From positions 1 to 40,783 of the forward strand of contig CANFQF010000006.1 in NCBI GenBank assembly GCA_947449025.1: a stretch of 40,783 bases of DNA, read 5' to 3'. Shown here one piece after another: positions 8,007 to 16,100 of this stretch; position 1 is the first letter of the stretch, and every line of letters starts with the position of its first letter. The position numbers were made by a program, and so were the translations under genes. The notes beneath the pieces were generated by a model. The model made no database searches and was not told where the DNA came from. It worked only from the letters and a program-made list of their open reading frames with translations. This DNA is from Comamonadaceae bacterium. Its GTDB lineage: Bacteria > Pseudomonadota > Gammaproteobacteria > Burkholderiales > Burkholderiaceae_C.

Positions 8007-8540
8007 TCAGTGAGAGGGCCGCCCGGCGGTGTTACCGCCATCCACGGGGACCACCGCACCGGTGACGAAGCTGGCATCGTCCGAAAGCAGGAAGGCGACC
8101 ACCGCCGCCACCTCCTCGGGCTCACCCACCCGCCCCAGTGGATAGGCGGCGCGGATACCCTCGGCCTTGCTCGGGTCGGCCAGGGTGCTGGCGATCATAG
8201 GGGTGCGGATCAGGCCGGGCGCGACCGCGTTGACCCGGATGCCCATGGGCCCGAGTTCCACGGCCATGGCCTGGGTGATGCCCGACACGCCCATCTTGGC
8301 CGCCACATACGCCAGCCGGTTGGGGAGGGCGCGGATACCTGCGGTGGAGGAGATGTTCACGATCGCGCCTGAACGGCTGGCCGACTGCATCGCACGCACA
8401 AACGCCTGGCAGGCGTTGAAGGTGCCGTCGAGGTTGACTGCGAGCACCCGCTCCCAGGCCTCGGGAGTCCAGTCCATCAGGGTGCCGATGCCGCTGGCGG
8501 CACCGGTCACGAGTACTGCGCGGTCGTCGAACTGCTGCGT
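8007..8540 (-). pseudogene. SDR remnant: start codon lost and cofactor/NNAG region deleted
   Basis: The frame reads [18 protein letters not shown] and jumps directly to [20 protein letters not shown], so about 70 residues normally lying between the TGxxxGIG motif and the helix after NNAG are missing. The C-terminal part is intact: ISSTAG, the Y-x3-K motif (YVAAK), and the VDGG end. At the expected N-terminus the codon is ACG (8538-8540), where ATG would give MQQFDDRA; no in-frame ATG, GTG or TTG lies between the upstream stop and the glycine motif. The product (177 codons against about 250) cannot form a normal NAD(P) site. It trails the DUF2889 gene by four bases. A sequencing or assembly error is possible, but two independent lesions favour real decay. 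Confidence 0.75.
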
Positions 8541-8544
8541 GGCG

Positions 8545-9153
8545 TTACGCCGGCCCGCCGCTCGCGCTGTCGCTCGAAGCCGGTGCCGGCCGGTGAAACT
8601 GCGGCCAGCGCTTGAGAACCAGCGGGCCGTCAGAGGCATAGGCATAGCAGCCGTCGATCTGGCGCGGCTTGCCGTTTTCATCGACCCGATCAGGACCCTT
8701 GATCAGGAGGAAGCCCAGAGACTGAAAGACAGCGGTTGCCATCGGGGTGAGAATTTCCATCAGGTGGGTACAGCTGCGCGCACCGGAGAGGCGGCTTCGG
8801 ACCTCGCTGTTCCAGCCCTTGGACATGCGCAGGCCCACCAGGGTTTGCAGCGCACGGCCACCCTCAGGGCAATGAGAAAAAGGCGCGTAGTCGGTGAAGG
8901 TCTCGATTTCGCGCACCACCATGCCAAGGTCGTAGACAAGGCGCACGCCCATGTCGTGGATCGCATCGCCAGCGGGCACCGAGCGGCCCTCGCGGTGATG
9001 AAAGTCCACGGTCTTGCGGTCGACCACCCGGCCCTCGATCTCGAACAGACCGTCGCTGCGCTGGTAGGCAGTGAAGTCGATCTTGCGGGTGTGCAAGACC
9101 TCGCGGGTGACCGCGCTTCTGGGGGCAACGCCCGTGGAGGTGGGGGTGGTCAT
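8545..9153 (-). CDS. DUF2889 family protein
   Basis: A 202-residue protein matching the DUF2889 pattern: an early [21 protein letters not shown] segment split by the RVVDRKT strand, [16 protein letters not shown], and a mid-protein cluster, [17 protein letters not shown], with conserved Arg, Cys and His. The family has no firmly established function; its members often sit beside acyl-CoA or aromatic/alicyclic degradation genes. Here it follows the CitE-like lyase gene by 116 bases, a gap containing an imperfect GGTTCGGGT-like tandem repeat (about 9196-9256). No signal peptide or membrane segment is seen. The ribosome-binding site before the ATG is weak. Confidence 0.75.
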   Translation of the reverse strand: MTTPTSTGVAPRSAVTREVLHTRKIDFTAYQRSDGLFEIEGRVVDRKTVDFHHREGRSVPAGDAIHDMGVRLVYDLGMVVREIETFTDYAPFSHCPEGGRALQTLVGLRMSKGWNSEVRSRLSGARSCTHLMEILTPMATAVFQSLGFLLIKGPDRVDENGKPRQIDGCYAYASDGPLVLKRWPQFHRPAPASSDSASGGPA

Positions 9154-9269
9154 CGTGATGCTCGCTGGATATGTCGAGTGGGATCTTGGCTTAGCCGAAG
9201 GGTCAACGGGTCGTTCGGGTGGTTCGCATGGTCCGGGTACTGGGGGTGGTCCGGTCGCAGTGAGCGACT

Positions 9270-10124
9270 TCAGGCGCCCACAAGACCGGCCTGGGCCAGC
9301 GTCTGCCGTGCCAGCCGGACGACCGGCAGGTCCACCATCTTGCCGTCCAGGCTGAAGGCCTGACCGGGGTGGGCCGCGTCGGCCTCGACAACGCGTCGGG
9401 CCCAGTCAACCTCGGCGGCCGTGGGCGAGAAGGCCTCGTTGACCGGGCCGGCCTGCGCAGGGTGGATGCAGAGCTTGGCGCCAAAGCCGAAGGCACGTGC
9501 GCGCCGGGCGTCGGCGCGCAGCCGCGCCTCGTCGCTGGTGTCGACCGTCACCCCATCGACCGGCGCGGGCAGCTGCGCGCGGCGTGAGGCCGCTACCAGC
9601 GCCAGGCGCACCGGTGTGAGCTCGGGCTCCTCCGGGGTGCAGCGCATGCCCAGATCGAGCTGGAAGTCCAGGTGGCCGAAGGACAGGCGAGCCACCTGCG
9701 GCGCACGTGCGATGGCGTCGACCGCGTCCAGCCCCTCCAACGACTCAATGAGAGGCACGAGCCGGGCGAGCGGGCCCAGCACGGCGGCCAGGGCGGCGAT
9801 ACCCTGCGCCGAAGCGGCCTTGGGCACCACCACACCGCCCAGGCCGCGCGCCACCCAAGGCGCGAGCAGGGCCAGATCGTCGGCGTGCCATTCGGTATCG
9901 GCGGGATTGATGCGGACCAGGGCGCGCGCCCCTTGTTCAGGGGTGAATGCGGCCAGCCCTTGCGAGAGCTGCTCACGGGCTTGCGCCTTTTGATCCAGGG
10001 CTACCGCGTCCTCGAGGTCGAGAATCACGGCGTCGGCGGCAGAGGCCAGTGCCTTGGCAAAGCGCTCCGGACGCGAAGCGGGAACGAAGAGGAAGCTGCG
10101 TGCGCGAGTAATGAGAGAAGTCAT
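9270..10124 (-). CDS. HpcH/HpaI-CitE family acyl-CoA lyase (citramalyl-CoA lyase-like)
   Basis: A 284-residue TIM-barrel lyase of the CitE family. FLFVPASRPERF opens the protein, LDLEDAV (35-41) holds acidic metal ligands, VPLIESLEGLD carries the conserved Glu, and CIHPAQ lies near the end. The family cleaves malyl-CoA-like esters such as (S)-citramalyl-CoA to acetyl-CoA and pyruvate. It lies directly downstream of an HTD2-type hydratase and a class III CoA transferase, the same functional trio as bacterial itaconate degradation (CoA transfer, hydration, lyase). The ATG at 10124 (MTSLITRARS) fits the family start better than the in-frame ATG at 10169. A 98-base gap separates it from the hydratase. 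Confidence 0.85.
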   Translation of the reverse strand: MTSLITRARSFLFVPASRPERFAKALASAADAVILDLEDAVALDQKAQAREQLSQGLAAFTPEQGARALVRINPADTEWHADDLALLAPWVARGLGGVVVPKAASAQGIAALAAVLGPLARLVPLIESLEGLDAVDAIARAPQVARLSFGHLDFQLDLGMRCTPEEPELTPVRLALVAASRRAQLPAPVDGVTVDTSDEARLRADARRARAFGFGAKLCIHPAQAGPVNEAFSPTAAEVDWARRVVEADAAHPGQAFSLDGKMVDLPVVRLARQTLAQAGLVGA

Positions 10125-10222
10125 GGTTTCACGTCTGCCTGAGTCGTCGCCCGCGGCGGCCGGGGTCACCAGCGATAGGCCACCAGGAGCAGAGCCATCG
10201 GGAAGCGGGCTCGGTTGCCAAC

Positions 10223-11119
10223 TTACCCGAACTGGATTTCCGCCTGCATGGTGAGCCAGCCCTCATGGTCCTGTGCCCACAGGCGGGCACTGCGTCCATC
10301 TACCGCGGGCGCACCACAAACCCGAAACGGATGCAGATCGGTGGTCGGTCGAACCGCACGGAAGCTAAAGCCGGTCACACGGGCCTCGGGCCGCTCGCGC
10401 CGGGCCAGGTCGGCCAGCAGGGTAGCAATCAGCGGGCCGTGCACCACCAGGCCAGGGTAGCCCTCGGCGCCGGTGGCATAAGGCCGGTCGTAATGGATAC
10501 GGTGGGCATTGAAGGTCAACGCCGAGAAGCGGAACAAGAGCACCGGGTCAGGCACGATTTCGCGCGACCAGGTGGCGTCGCTGGGCGCCGCCTGAGGCGC
10601 CGGCACTGGGTCGCCGGCTTGCGCAGGCGCGCGGTAGACGATGTCTTGTTCCTCGGTCAGCGCGAGCAGGCCGCCAGCGCGGACTTCGTGGCGCAGCAGC
10701 AGGAAGACCAGGTCGCCGCTGCGCCCGGACTTGTGGGTGACCGACTCGATGCGGGTGCTGCGCTCCAAGGCGTCGCCCACACGCAGCGGCGCATGCCACT
10801 GCAGGCGGCCGCCAGCCCACATGCGGCGCGGCAGCGGCACCGGCGGCAGGAAGCCGCCGCGACGCGGGTGACCGTCGGCACCAATCTCGCGCTGCGGGGC
10901 GCGCGGCAGGAAATACAGCCAATGCCACAGAGGCGGCAAGGCGGCGCCGGAAGATGCGGGTGTGTCGGCATCCCGGTCCAGCGTCGCAGCCAGGGCGCGC
11001 ACCGGGGCGGCGCCCGCGGGCTCTTCGAAGGATTCGCTGCGGCCCTCCCAGGTGCGCAGGTGGGCCAGCAGCTCCGGGGTGATGCGCACGGGCTCGGGGG
11101 TCTGCGTGGCATCAGCCAT
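10223..11119 (-). CDS. HTD2/mesaconyl-C4-CoA-hydratase-type dehydratase (double hotdog)
   Basis: A 298-residue protein of the HTD2/Meh family. The N-terminal hotdog contains LYFLPRAPQREIG, DGHPRRGGFLPP and RRMWAGG; the C-terminal hotdog contains FRFSALTFNAHRIHYDRPYA and GLVVHGPL, in which the N-x-H-x-I-H-x-D pattern supplies the hydratase residues. Relatives hydrate mesaconyl-C4-CoA or itaconyl-CoA to citramalyl-CoA, or act as 3-hydroxyacyl-thioester dehydratases. With the CitE-like lyase after it and the CoA transferase before it, a C5 dicarboxylyl-CoA substrate is the most economical reading. The start codon overlaps the stop of the CoA-transferase gene by one base. Confidence 0.85.
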   Translation of the reverse strand: MADATQTPEPVRITPELLAHLRTWEGRSESFEEPAGAAPVRALAATLDRDADTPASSGAALPPLWHWLYFLPRAPQREIGADGHPRRGGFLPPVPLPRRMWAGGRLQWHAPLRVGDALERSTRIESVTHKSGRSGDLVFLLLRHEVRAGGLLALTEEQDIVYRAPAQAGDPVPAPQAAPSDATWSREIVPDPVLLFRFSALTFNAHRIHYDRPYATGAEGYPGLVVHGPLIATLLADLARRERPEARVTGFSFRAVRPTTDLHPFRVCGAPAVDGRSARLWAQDHEGWLTMQAEIQFG

Positions 11120-12303
11120 CAGACCACTCCCTTGGCGCGCAGCGCCGCGATCGCCTCCGCGGAATAGCCGATCTCCTGCAGCACCTCGTCGGTGTGCTCG
11201 CCGCAGGAGGGCGGCCGGCGGCGGATGCTGGGCGGCGTGCGCGAGAGCTCCACCGGGGTTGCGGTCAGTGGCACAGGCCGCGGGAGGCCGGGGAAGTCGA
11301 TCGGGCGCAGCGCGTCGGCAGCCGCGATGATGGGATCGGCCAGGGCCTCACGCGGGGAGTTGACGGCTCCTGCGGGCACGCGCCCGGCCTCCAACTCGGC
11401 GAGGGCCTGCGGCCGCGTGCGCACCGCGCACCAGTCGGCCATCAGGCGGCTTAACTCCTCGCCATGCTCGCCGCGGGCCAGGTCATCCTGCAGGCGCGGA
11501 TCGTCGGCCAGCTCGGGGCGGCCCACCACGCGGGCCCACCGCTTGAACATGCCGGCGCCGATCACCTGCGCAATGATCCATCGGTCGTCGCTGCAGCGGA
11601 ACATGTCAGAGGGCGCGTAGTGCGGCGCCCGGTTCATGGTGGCCTTTCGATCGACGCCCAACGCGGCTTCCTCAATGAGGCTGCCGCTGGAATAAGTGAG
11701 TGCGGTGCGAAGCAGGGAGGCGCCGACCTCCTGACCCATGCCGCTGGTCTTGCGTTCGTAGAGCGCCATCATGGTGCCGAGCGCGCAGGCCATACCAGTG
11801 CCGAAGTCGACCACCGGCGCCATCATCTTCACCGGATGATCGGGCAGGCCGCTCATATGGACCGCACCGCTCATGCACTGGGCCACGCCGTCAAAACCCA
11901 CACGGTCACTGACCGCCTCGCTGGTGCCAAAGGCGGTGGAGGCGGTGAGGATCACATCGGGCTTGATGCGCCGCAGGCTTTCGTAGTCCAGACCGAGTTT
12001 GACGAGCGTGCGCGGGGGCATGTTGGCGATCACAACGTCGGCGCGGCGCACCAGGTCATGCAGCACCTGCTGTCCGTCGGCGGTGTCGATTTCCAGTGCA
12101 ATCGATCGCTTGTTGCGATTGACCTGGAGGAACTGTGCGCCCTCGCCTTGCGAGGAGACCGGCAAGATGGTGCGGTCTTCGGCGCCGCCCACACGGTCGA
12201 CGCGGATCACGTCAGCGCCGTAGTCGGCGAGCAGCGCGGCGCAGTACGGGCCGGCGATGAAGCGGCCCAGGTCGAGGACGCGAATGCCTTGCAGGACAGT
12301 CAT
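11119..12303 (-). CDS. Class III (CaiB/BaiF) CoA transferase
   Basis: A 394-residue family III CoA transferase. It begins LQGIRVLDLGRFIAGPYCAALLADYGADVIRVD, split by the usual GP-x-C turn, and carries NRNKRSIALEID and the catalytic Asp166 in APVVDFGTG. These enzymes move CoA between carboxylates through Asp-linked anhydride and thioester intermediates, without ATP. Itaconate and succinate-type transferases belong here, which fits the hydratase and lyase genes that follow, but acceptor and donor cannot be told from sequence. It lies 15 bases after an SDR gene and is tightly coupled to the hydratase gene. Confidence 0.9.
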   Translation of the reverse strand: MTVLQGIRVLDLGRFIAGPYCAALLADYGADVIRVDRVGGAEDRTILPVSSQGEGAQFLQVNRNKRSIALEIDTADGQQVLHDLVRRADVVIANMPPRTLVKLGLDYESLRRIKPDVILTASTAFGTSEAVSDRVGFDGVAQCMSGAVHMSGLPDHPVKMMAPVVDFGTGMACALGTMMALYERKTSGMGQEVGASLLRTALTYSSGSLIEEAALGVDRKATMNRAPHYAPSDMFRCSDDRWIIAQVIGAGMFKRWARVVGRPELADDPRLQDDLARGEHGEELSRLMADWCAVRTRPQALAELEAGRVPAGAVNSPREALADPIIAAADALRPIDFPGLPRPVPLTATPVELSRTPPSIRRRPPSCGEHTDEVLQEIGYSAEAIAALRAKGVV

Positions 12304-12318
12304 GTGCTTCCCCGCCTA

Positions 12319-13068
12319 TCAGCCGTAACGGCCGCCGGTGACATGCAGCACCTCGCCCGAGATGAAACTGGCCCGCTCGCTGGCCAGGAAGGCCACCGCG
12401 TCGGCCACGTCGTCCGGTCGGCCCGAGCGCTTGACCGGTTGCACGGCCAGCGCACGCTCCTTCAACACCTCGTAGGTGTCGAGCGCGCGGATCATCTCGG
12501 TTTCCATGAAGCCAGGCGCCACGCAGTTGACGGTGATGCCGTAGCGCCCCTCCTCCATCGACAGCGCCTTGGCCATGCCGATCAGACCGGCCTTGGCAGC
12601 GGAGTAGTTGGCCTGCGTCGGGTTGCCGAAGTGGGCGCGGGAGCTGATGTTGATCACGCGGCCCCAGCCCTGCTCGATCATCTTGGGCATGACGGCACGG
12701 CTGGCGAGAAACGCGCCCTTGAGCATGACGTTGATCACCAGGTCCCAGTCGTCCTCACTCATTTTGACCAGGTACTTGTCGCGCGGGGCGCCCGCGTTGT
12801 TCACGAGGATGTGCACGCCGCCAAAGGTGGCTACCGTCTCCTGGACGAGCCGCTCGACGTCGGCCTGTTTGGTGATGTCGCCCACCACGCAGTGGGCCTG
12901 CAAGCCCTCGGACCGCAGGGCCTCGGCGGTTTTGTTCGCGAGTTCACCATTGATGTCGGTGATCACCACCTTGGCGCCCTCCTGGGCCAGGCGACGCGCC
13001 GTGGCAGCACCGAGGCCGCGCGCCGAACCGGTGACGATGGCCACCTTGTCTTTCAGTCCGAGATCCAT
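12319..13068 (-). CDS. SDR family oxidoreductase (3-oxoacyl-ACP reductase-like)
   Basis: A 249-residue classical SDR with all signature parts: TGSARGLG (13-20), the TDIN turn, NNAGAP, the Ser of INISSRA, the catalytic Y-x3-K (YSAAK), and the C-terminal HVTGGRYG. It would be an NAD(P)-dependent hydroxyacyl dehydrogenase or alcohol dehydrogenase. The ATG at 13068 has a GGA-type ribosome-binding site (AAGGAC) nearby and begins at the normal family start, so the open frame upstream to 13128 is not used. It is the first gene of the minus-strand operon ending in the SDR remnant at 8007, and it is divergent from the MDR gene at 13198. Confidence 0.92.
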   Translation of the reverse strand: MDLGLKDKVAIVTGSARGLGAATARRLAQEGAKVVITDINGELANKTAEALRSEGLQAHCVVGDITKQADVERLVQETVATFGGVHILVNNAGAPRDKYLVKMSEDDWDLVINVMLKGAFLASRAVMPKMIEQGWGRVINISSRAHFGNPTQANYSAAKAGLIGMAKALSMEEGRYGITVNCVAPGFMETEMIRALDTYEVLKERALAVQPVKRSGRPDDVADAVAFLASERASFISGEVLHVTGGRYG

Positions 13069-13148
13069 CTCACAGTCCTTTCGAATCCTCTTGCCGGCGA
13101 CCCAGAGGCGGCAGCGGTAGCCTGCCAAAACTTGCCGGACGAACGATC

Positions 13149-13187
13149 AAAATATATCATGCATTACTCGCTCGCCCCCTCTGGAGA
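13149..13187. promoter_or_regulatory. AT-rich promoter region with an ATGCAT half-site, before the MDR gene
   Basis: The 129-base divergent gap between the SDR (13068) and the MDR reductase (13198) contains an AT-rich run (AAAATATATCATGCATTAC, 13149-13167) holding ATGCAT (13159-13164). This resembles one arm of the TGCAT-N-ATGCA motif found elsewhere in the window. A TGGAGA ribosome-binding site follows, about 10 bases before the ATG at 13198. Promoter elements could serve both directions. Confidence 0.35.
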
Positions 13188-13197
13188 ACACCCCATC

Positions 13198-14160
13198 ATG
13201 CCCGCTCCCCTCCCCTCCCACCGACGCGCCGTCGCCTTCGAGACTTTCGGCTCGCCCGAGGTTCTGCGGGTCATGGAAGTGCCGGCCTATCAGCCGCAGG
13301 CGGGTGAGGTGCTGGTGCAGGTAGCAGCCGCCACCGTCAACCCCACGGACCTCTTGATGCTCGGCGGCAGCCAGGCCGCCCGGATGCGCGATCTGGTGCC
13401 CCCCTACATCGCCGGCATGGAGCTCGCCGGCACAGTCGTCGCCATTGGAGAGGGCGTGCAAGGGCTCAGCACGGGGCAATCAGTCATCGGCATCGTCAAT
13501 CCGCGTCGGCCACAGGGTGGCGCGCAAGCGCAGTTCGTCTGCCTGCCAGCGGCCTCGGTGGCGCCACTGCCAGCGGGCACCGACTTGGTAGCCGCTGCCA
13601 CCCTGCCAATGAACGGCCTGACCGCGTGGATGTGCCTTGAGTTCATGAACCTGCCCGTGGGCGCCTCCTTGCTGGTGACAGGCGCAGCCGGTGCGGTGGG
13701 CGGCTTCGTGATCGCGCTGGCCCGACGCGCCGGTCTGCATGTGGTGGCTGACGCCAAGGACGAGGATCGTGAACTTCTCACCCGCCTGGGCGCCCACGAG
13801 CTAGTGCCGCGCGGTGAAGGCTTTGCCACCGCGGTACGGGTGCGCTACCCGGCCGGCCTGGACGGCGCGGTCGATGCCGCCCTGCTCGGGAACATCGCGG
13901 CCGGCTTGGTGCGCCAGGGCGGCGCCATGGTGTCGCTGCGAGGCAGCCAGGACATCCAACGAGAGGATATCCGTCACACCCATGTGTCAGTGCTGCAGGA
14001 GGCCAGCAACCAGCAGGTCCTGCGCTGGCTGGTCGATCGGATGCAGGACGGCACCCTGGCCATGCGCGTCGGCCGGGTGCTGCAGATGGCGCAGGCCAAA
14101 GAGGCCTATGCGCTGGTGAACCAGGGCGGGCTGCGCGGTCGGGTGGTGCTCACGCCCTGA
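13198..14160 (+). CDS. MDR-family NAD(P)H quinone/enoyl reductase (zeta-crystallin-like)
   Basis: A 320-residue zinc-independent medium-chain reductase. It has FGSPEVLRVMEVP, AATVNPTDLLMLGG, GMELAGTVVAIGEGV, LVTGAAGAVGGF (the cofactor Rossmann motif) and the C-terminal A-x2-AYALVNQGGLRGRVVL. None of the structural-zinc cysteines of alcohol dehydrogenases is present. Members reduce quinones or conjugated C=C bonds with NADPH. The frame is open far upstream, but the ATG at 13198 has a good ribosome-binding site and begins at the normal N-terminus; the upstream part is the shadow of the opposite-strand operon. It is transcribed alone and converges on the Bug-protein gene. Confidence 0.88.
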   Translation: MPAPLPSHRRAVAFETFGSPEVLRVMEVPAYQPQAGEVLVQVAAATVNPTDLLMLGGSQAARMRDLVPPYIAGMELAGTVVAIGEGVQGLSTGQSVIGIVNPRRPQGGAQAQFVCLPAASVAPLPAGTDLVAAATLPMNGLTAWMCLEFMNLPVGASLLVTGAAGAVGGFVIALARRAGLHVVADAKDEDRELLTRLGAHELVPRGEGFATAVRVRYPAGLDGAVDAALLGNIAAGLVRQGGAMVSLRGSQDIQREDIRHTHVSVLQEASNQQVLRWLVDRMQDGTLAMRVGRVLQMAQAKEAYALVNQGGLRGRVVLTP

Positions 14161-14204
14161 TCGCCCGATGTACGCCCCGCCCCCACCACAAGGGCGCGGC
14201 AGGT

Positions 14205-14230
14205 AGGCGCGCCCCTCGGGGCGCCCGCCT
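14205..14230. terminator. GC-rich hairpin between convergent genes
   Basis: Between the convergent stops, AGGC-GCGCCCC (14205-14215) can pair with GGGGCGC (14218-14224) and GCCT (14227-14230), an 11-bp stem with a two-base bulge and a tight loop. It lacks a T tract on either strand, so a terminator role for both genes rests on position only. Confidence 0.35.
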
Positions 14231-15189
14231 CACTCGGGCTGGATGCCCGCGCGGTTGACCACTTGACGCATCACGCCGAGGTCCTCGTTCCACAGACGCG
14301 TCTGCGCGTCGCCACACAGTACCAGCGGGATCAGGTCACGCTTTTCCATGTTTGTCTGGGCGGTCTGGGACTTCAGGGCCTGAGACATCAGGTCACGCAG
14401 CTGGGCGAGCACCGCCGGCGGCGTTTTCGCTGAGGTGTAGAAACCGAACCAGACCTGGATCTGGTAGCCAGGCACGCCCGCTTCGCTGGCAGAGGGCACA
14501 TCCGCCAGGGCCTTGAGCCGCTGCGAGCCCGCCAGGGTGAGTGCGCGCACCTTGCCGGTTTGATAGAAGGGCATGGCCGACACATGGTCAATGAAGATCA
14601 TGTCGACCTGACCGCCGCCCACGTCGGTGAGCGCCTGCACGCTGGAGCGGTAGGGAATGCCGGTGAGCTTGATGCCCGCGGACTGCATGAACAGCTCGCC
14701 CGCCAGACGCTGCACCGTACTGGCATAGCCGAAGGTGATCTTGCCCGGGTCGGCCTTGGCAGCAGACACCAGATCGGCCACGGTCTTGTAACGGGACGCC
14801 CCGGTGATATTGAGCACATTGCTGGTACGTGCGAAGGTGCACACTGACGCGAAGTCCTTCACCGCGTCATAGGGCATGCTCTTTTTCATGAGCGGGTCCA
14901 GCACGGTCAGCGAGTTGCTGGTGAACATGACGGTGTGGCCGTCGGCAGGCGCATTGAGCACCGCCTGTGCGCCCATGGCTCCCTCAGCGCCCAACCTGTT
15001 GTCAATGATCACGTTCTGCTTGGCAATTGCCGAGAGCACCTGAGCGAACTCGCGGGCGTTGACGTCGGTGGTCGTCCCGGCGCTGAAGGGAACCACCACC
15101 GTGATCGGCTTGCTGGGAAAGGTCTGAGCGGTTGCGGCGCTCACCAGGGCAAGGCCCGCCAGGGCCAAAAGGGACATTCGTTTGAACAT
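14230..15189 (-). CDS. Bug family (TctC-like) periplasmic substrate-binding protein
   Basis: A 319-residue secreted solute-binding protein. The N-terminus MFKRMSLLALAGLALV is a signal peptide ending in an A-x-A site (SAATA-QTFP). The mature part has FPSKPITVVVPFSAGTTTD, with an Asp/Thr pocket typical of the Bug fold, then DNRLGAEGAMGAQAV, ADGHTVMF and the C-terminal helix. Bug proteins bind carboxylates or amides and feed TctAB-type transporters, but here no TctA or TctB membrane gene accompanies it, as is common in Burkholderiales. It likely captures the pathway substrate or a related acid. The ATG at 15189 has a clear GGAGG ribosome-binding site. It follows an SDR and an LLM oxidoreductase on the same strand. 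Confidence 0.92.
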   Translation of the reverse strand: MFKRMSLLALAGLALVSAATAQTFPSKPITVVVPFSAGTTTDVNAREFAQVLSAIAKQNVIIDNRLGAEGAMGAQAVLNAPADGHTVMFTSNSLTVLDPLMKKSMPYDAVKDFASVCTFARTSNVLNITGASRYKTVADLVSAAKADPGKITFGYASTVQRLAGELFMQSAGIKLTGIPYRSSVQALTDVGGGQVDMIFIDHVSAMPFYQTGKVRALTLAGSQRLKALADVPSASEAGVPGYQIQVWFGFYTSAKTPPAVLAQLRDLMSQALKSQTAQTNMEKRDLIPLVLCGDAQTRLWNEDLGVMRQVVNRAGIQPE

Positions 15190-15242
15190 GCGTGCCTCCA
15201 AATGAAAGACGGGGGAACCAGGGAACAACGAAAAGAACCAGG

Positions 15243-16001
15243 TCAGACCAGTGCGCGGGTCTGACCACCATCGAGTTGCAGGTTTTCGCCTGTCATAAAA
15301 CCCGAATGGACCGAGGCCAAAAAGGCCACCATCGCCGCCAGTTCCTCGGGCTGGCCGACCCGCTTCATCGGCACCGACTTGATGCGCTCTTCCAGGTTGT
15401 GGAAGGTGCTGAAGGTCGGGGTGATGACCGTCGCCGGCGCCACCGCGTTGACCGTCACCCCGGTGTGCGCCAGTTCGAGCGCCAGGTGCTTGAGGGCCGC
15501 CTGCACGCCGGCGCGGAAGATGGTCGACAGGGCATGCCGGACCATCGGCTGCTTGATGCTGGCCGAGGTGATGGCGACGACACGTCCCCAGCCCGAGGCG
15601 ACCAGCAGGGGGGTGATGCGGCGCAGGATCAGCAGCGCGCCATGCAGCTGCTGCTGATAGGCCTGGTCCCAGCGGTCCTGCTCGGTCTCGTCGAGAAAAT
15701 CGCGCATGGGGCTGGGCGGTCGCGGGGTGTTGAGCACCAGAATCTGCACGTCGCCCAGAGCCGCCGATTGCGCCCCGAGGCGGTCGACGTCTTCGGCGCT
15801 GGTGATGTCACCGGAGCAGGTCTCGACCGAGACCCCGTGCGCCGCACGCAGCGATTCGGCGGTGGCGGCCAGCCGAGCCGCGTCGCGCGCGAAGATGAGG
15901 AGGTTCACTCCCTCCTGCGCCAGACGCTCGCACACCGCAAGGCCCAAACCCTGGCTGCCGCCAATGACCAGCGCGCGCTTGCCTGCAATACCCAGATCCA
16001 T
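15243..16001 (-). CDS. Atypical SDR lacking the catalytic Tyr-x3-Lys
   Basis: A 252-residue SDR-fold protein. The glycine motif is IGGSQGLG (13-20) rather than TGxxxGxG, NNAG is replaced by NTPRPP (91-96), and where YxxxK is expected the protein reads HALSTIFRAG (156-165), with Leu158 in the Tyr position and Arg163 near the Lys position. A subgroup of SDRs with an LSN-x2-R-x-G-type motif is known among annotated 3-oxoacyl-ACP reductases, and their chemistry is uncertain. The C-terminus (LQLDGGQTRALV) is intact, so this is not decay. A GAGGAG ribosome-binding site supports the ATG. It sits between the F420-type LLM enzyme and the Bug protein, in one apparent operon. Confidence 0.85.
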   Translation of the reverse strand: MDLGIAGKRALVIGGSQGLGLAVCERLAQEGVNLLIFARDAARLAATAESLRAAHGVSVETCSGDITSAEDVDRLGAQSAALGDVQILVLNTPRPPSPMRDFLDETEQDRWDQAYQQQLHGALLILRRITPLLVASGWGRVVAITSASIKQPMVRHALSTIFRAGVQAALKHLALELAHTGVTVNAVAPATVITPTFSTFHNLEERIKSVPMKRVGQPEELAAMVAFLASVHSGFMTGENLQLDGGQTRALV

Positions 16002-16100
16002 GTTGTCTCCTCTTTGTTGTTGTCTCGTGCCCTGCGCGGACTCGCCCGAACGCCTGGCTTGACCTCTGGCGTGACCTCAGCTTCACGCCGGCTGGGTGAT

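Noticed and set aside
9196-9256. Imperfect short tandem repeat (GGTTCGGGT-like) between DUF2889 and CitE genes
   Set aside because: Units are poorly conserved and few; looks like simple-sequence drift rather than a functional array.
11464-13197. Long plus-strand open frame joined in front of the MDR gene (898 codons in all)
   Set aside because: It is the antisense reading of the CaiB and SDR genes; no family resemblance before 13198, and a good ribosome-binding site precedes that ATG.
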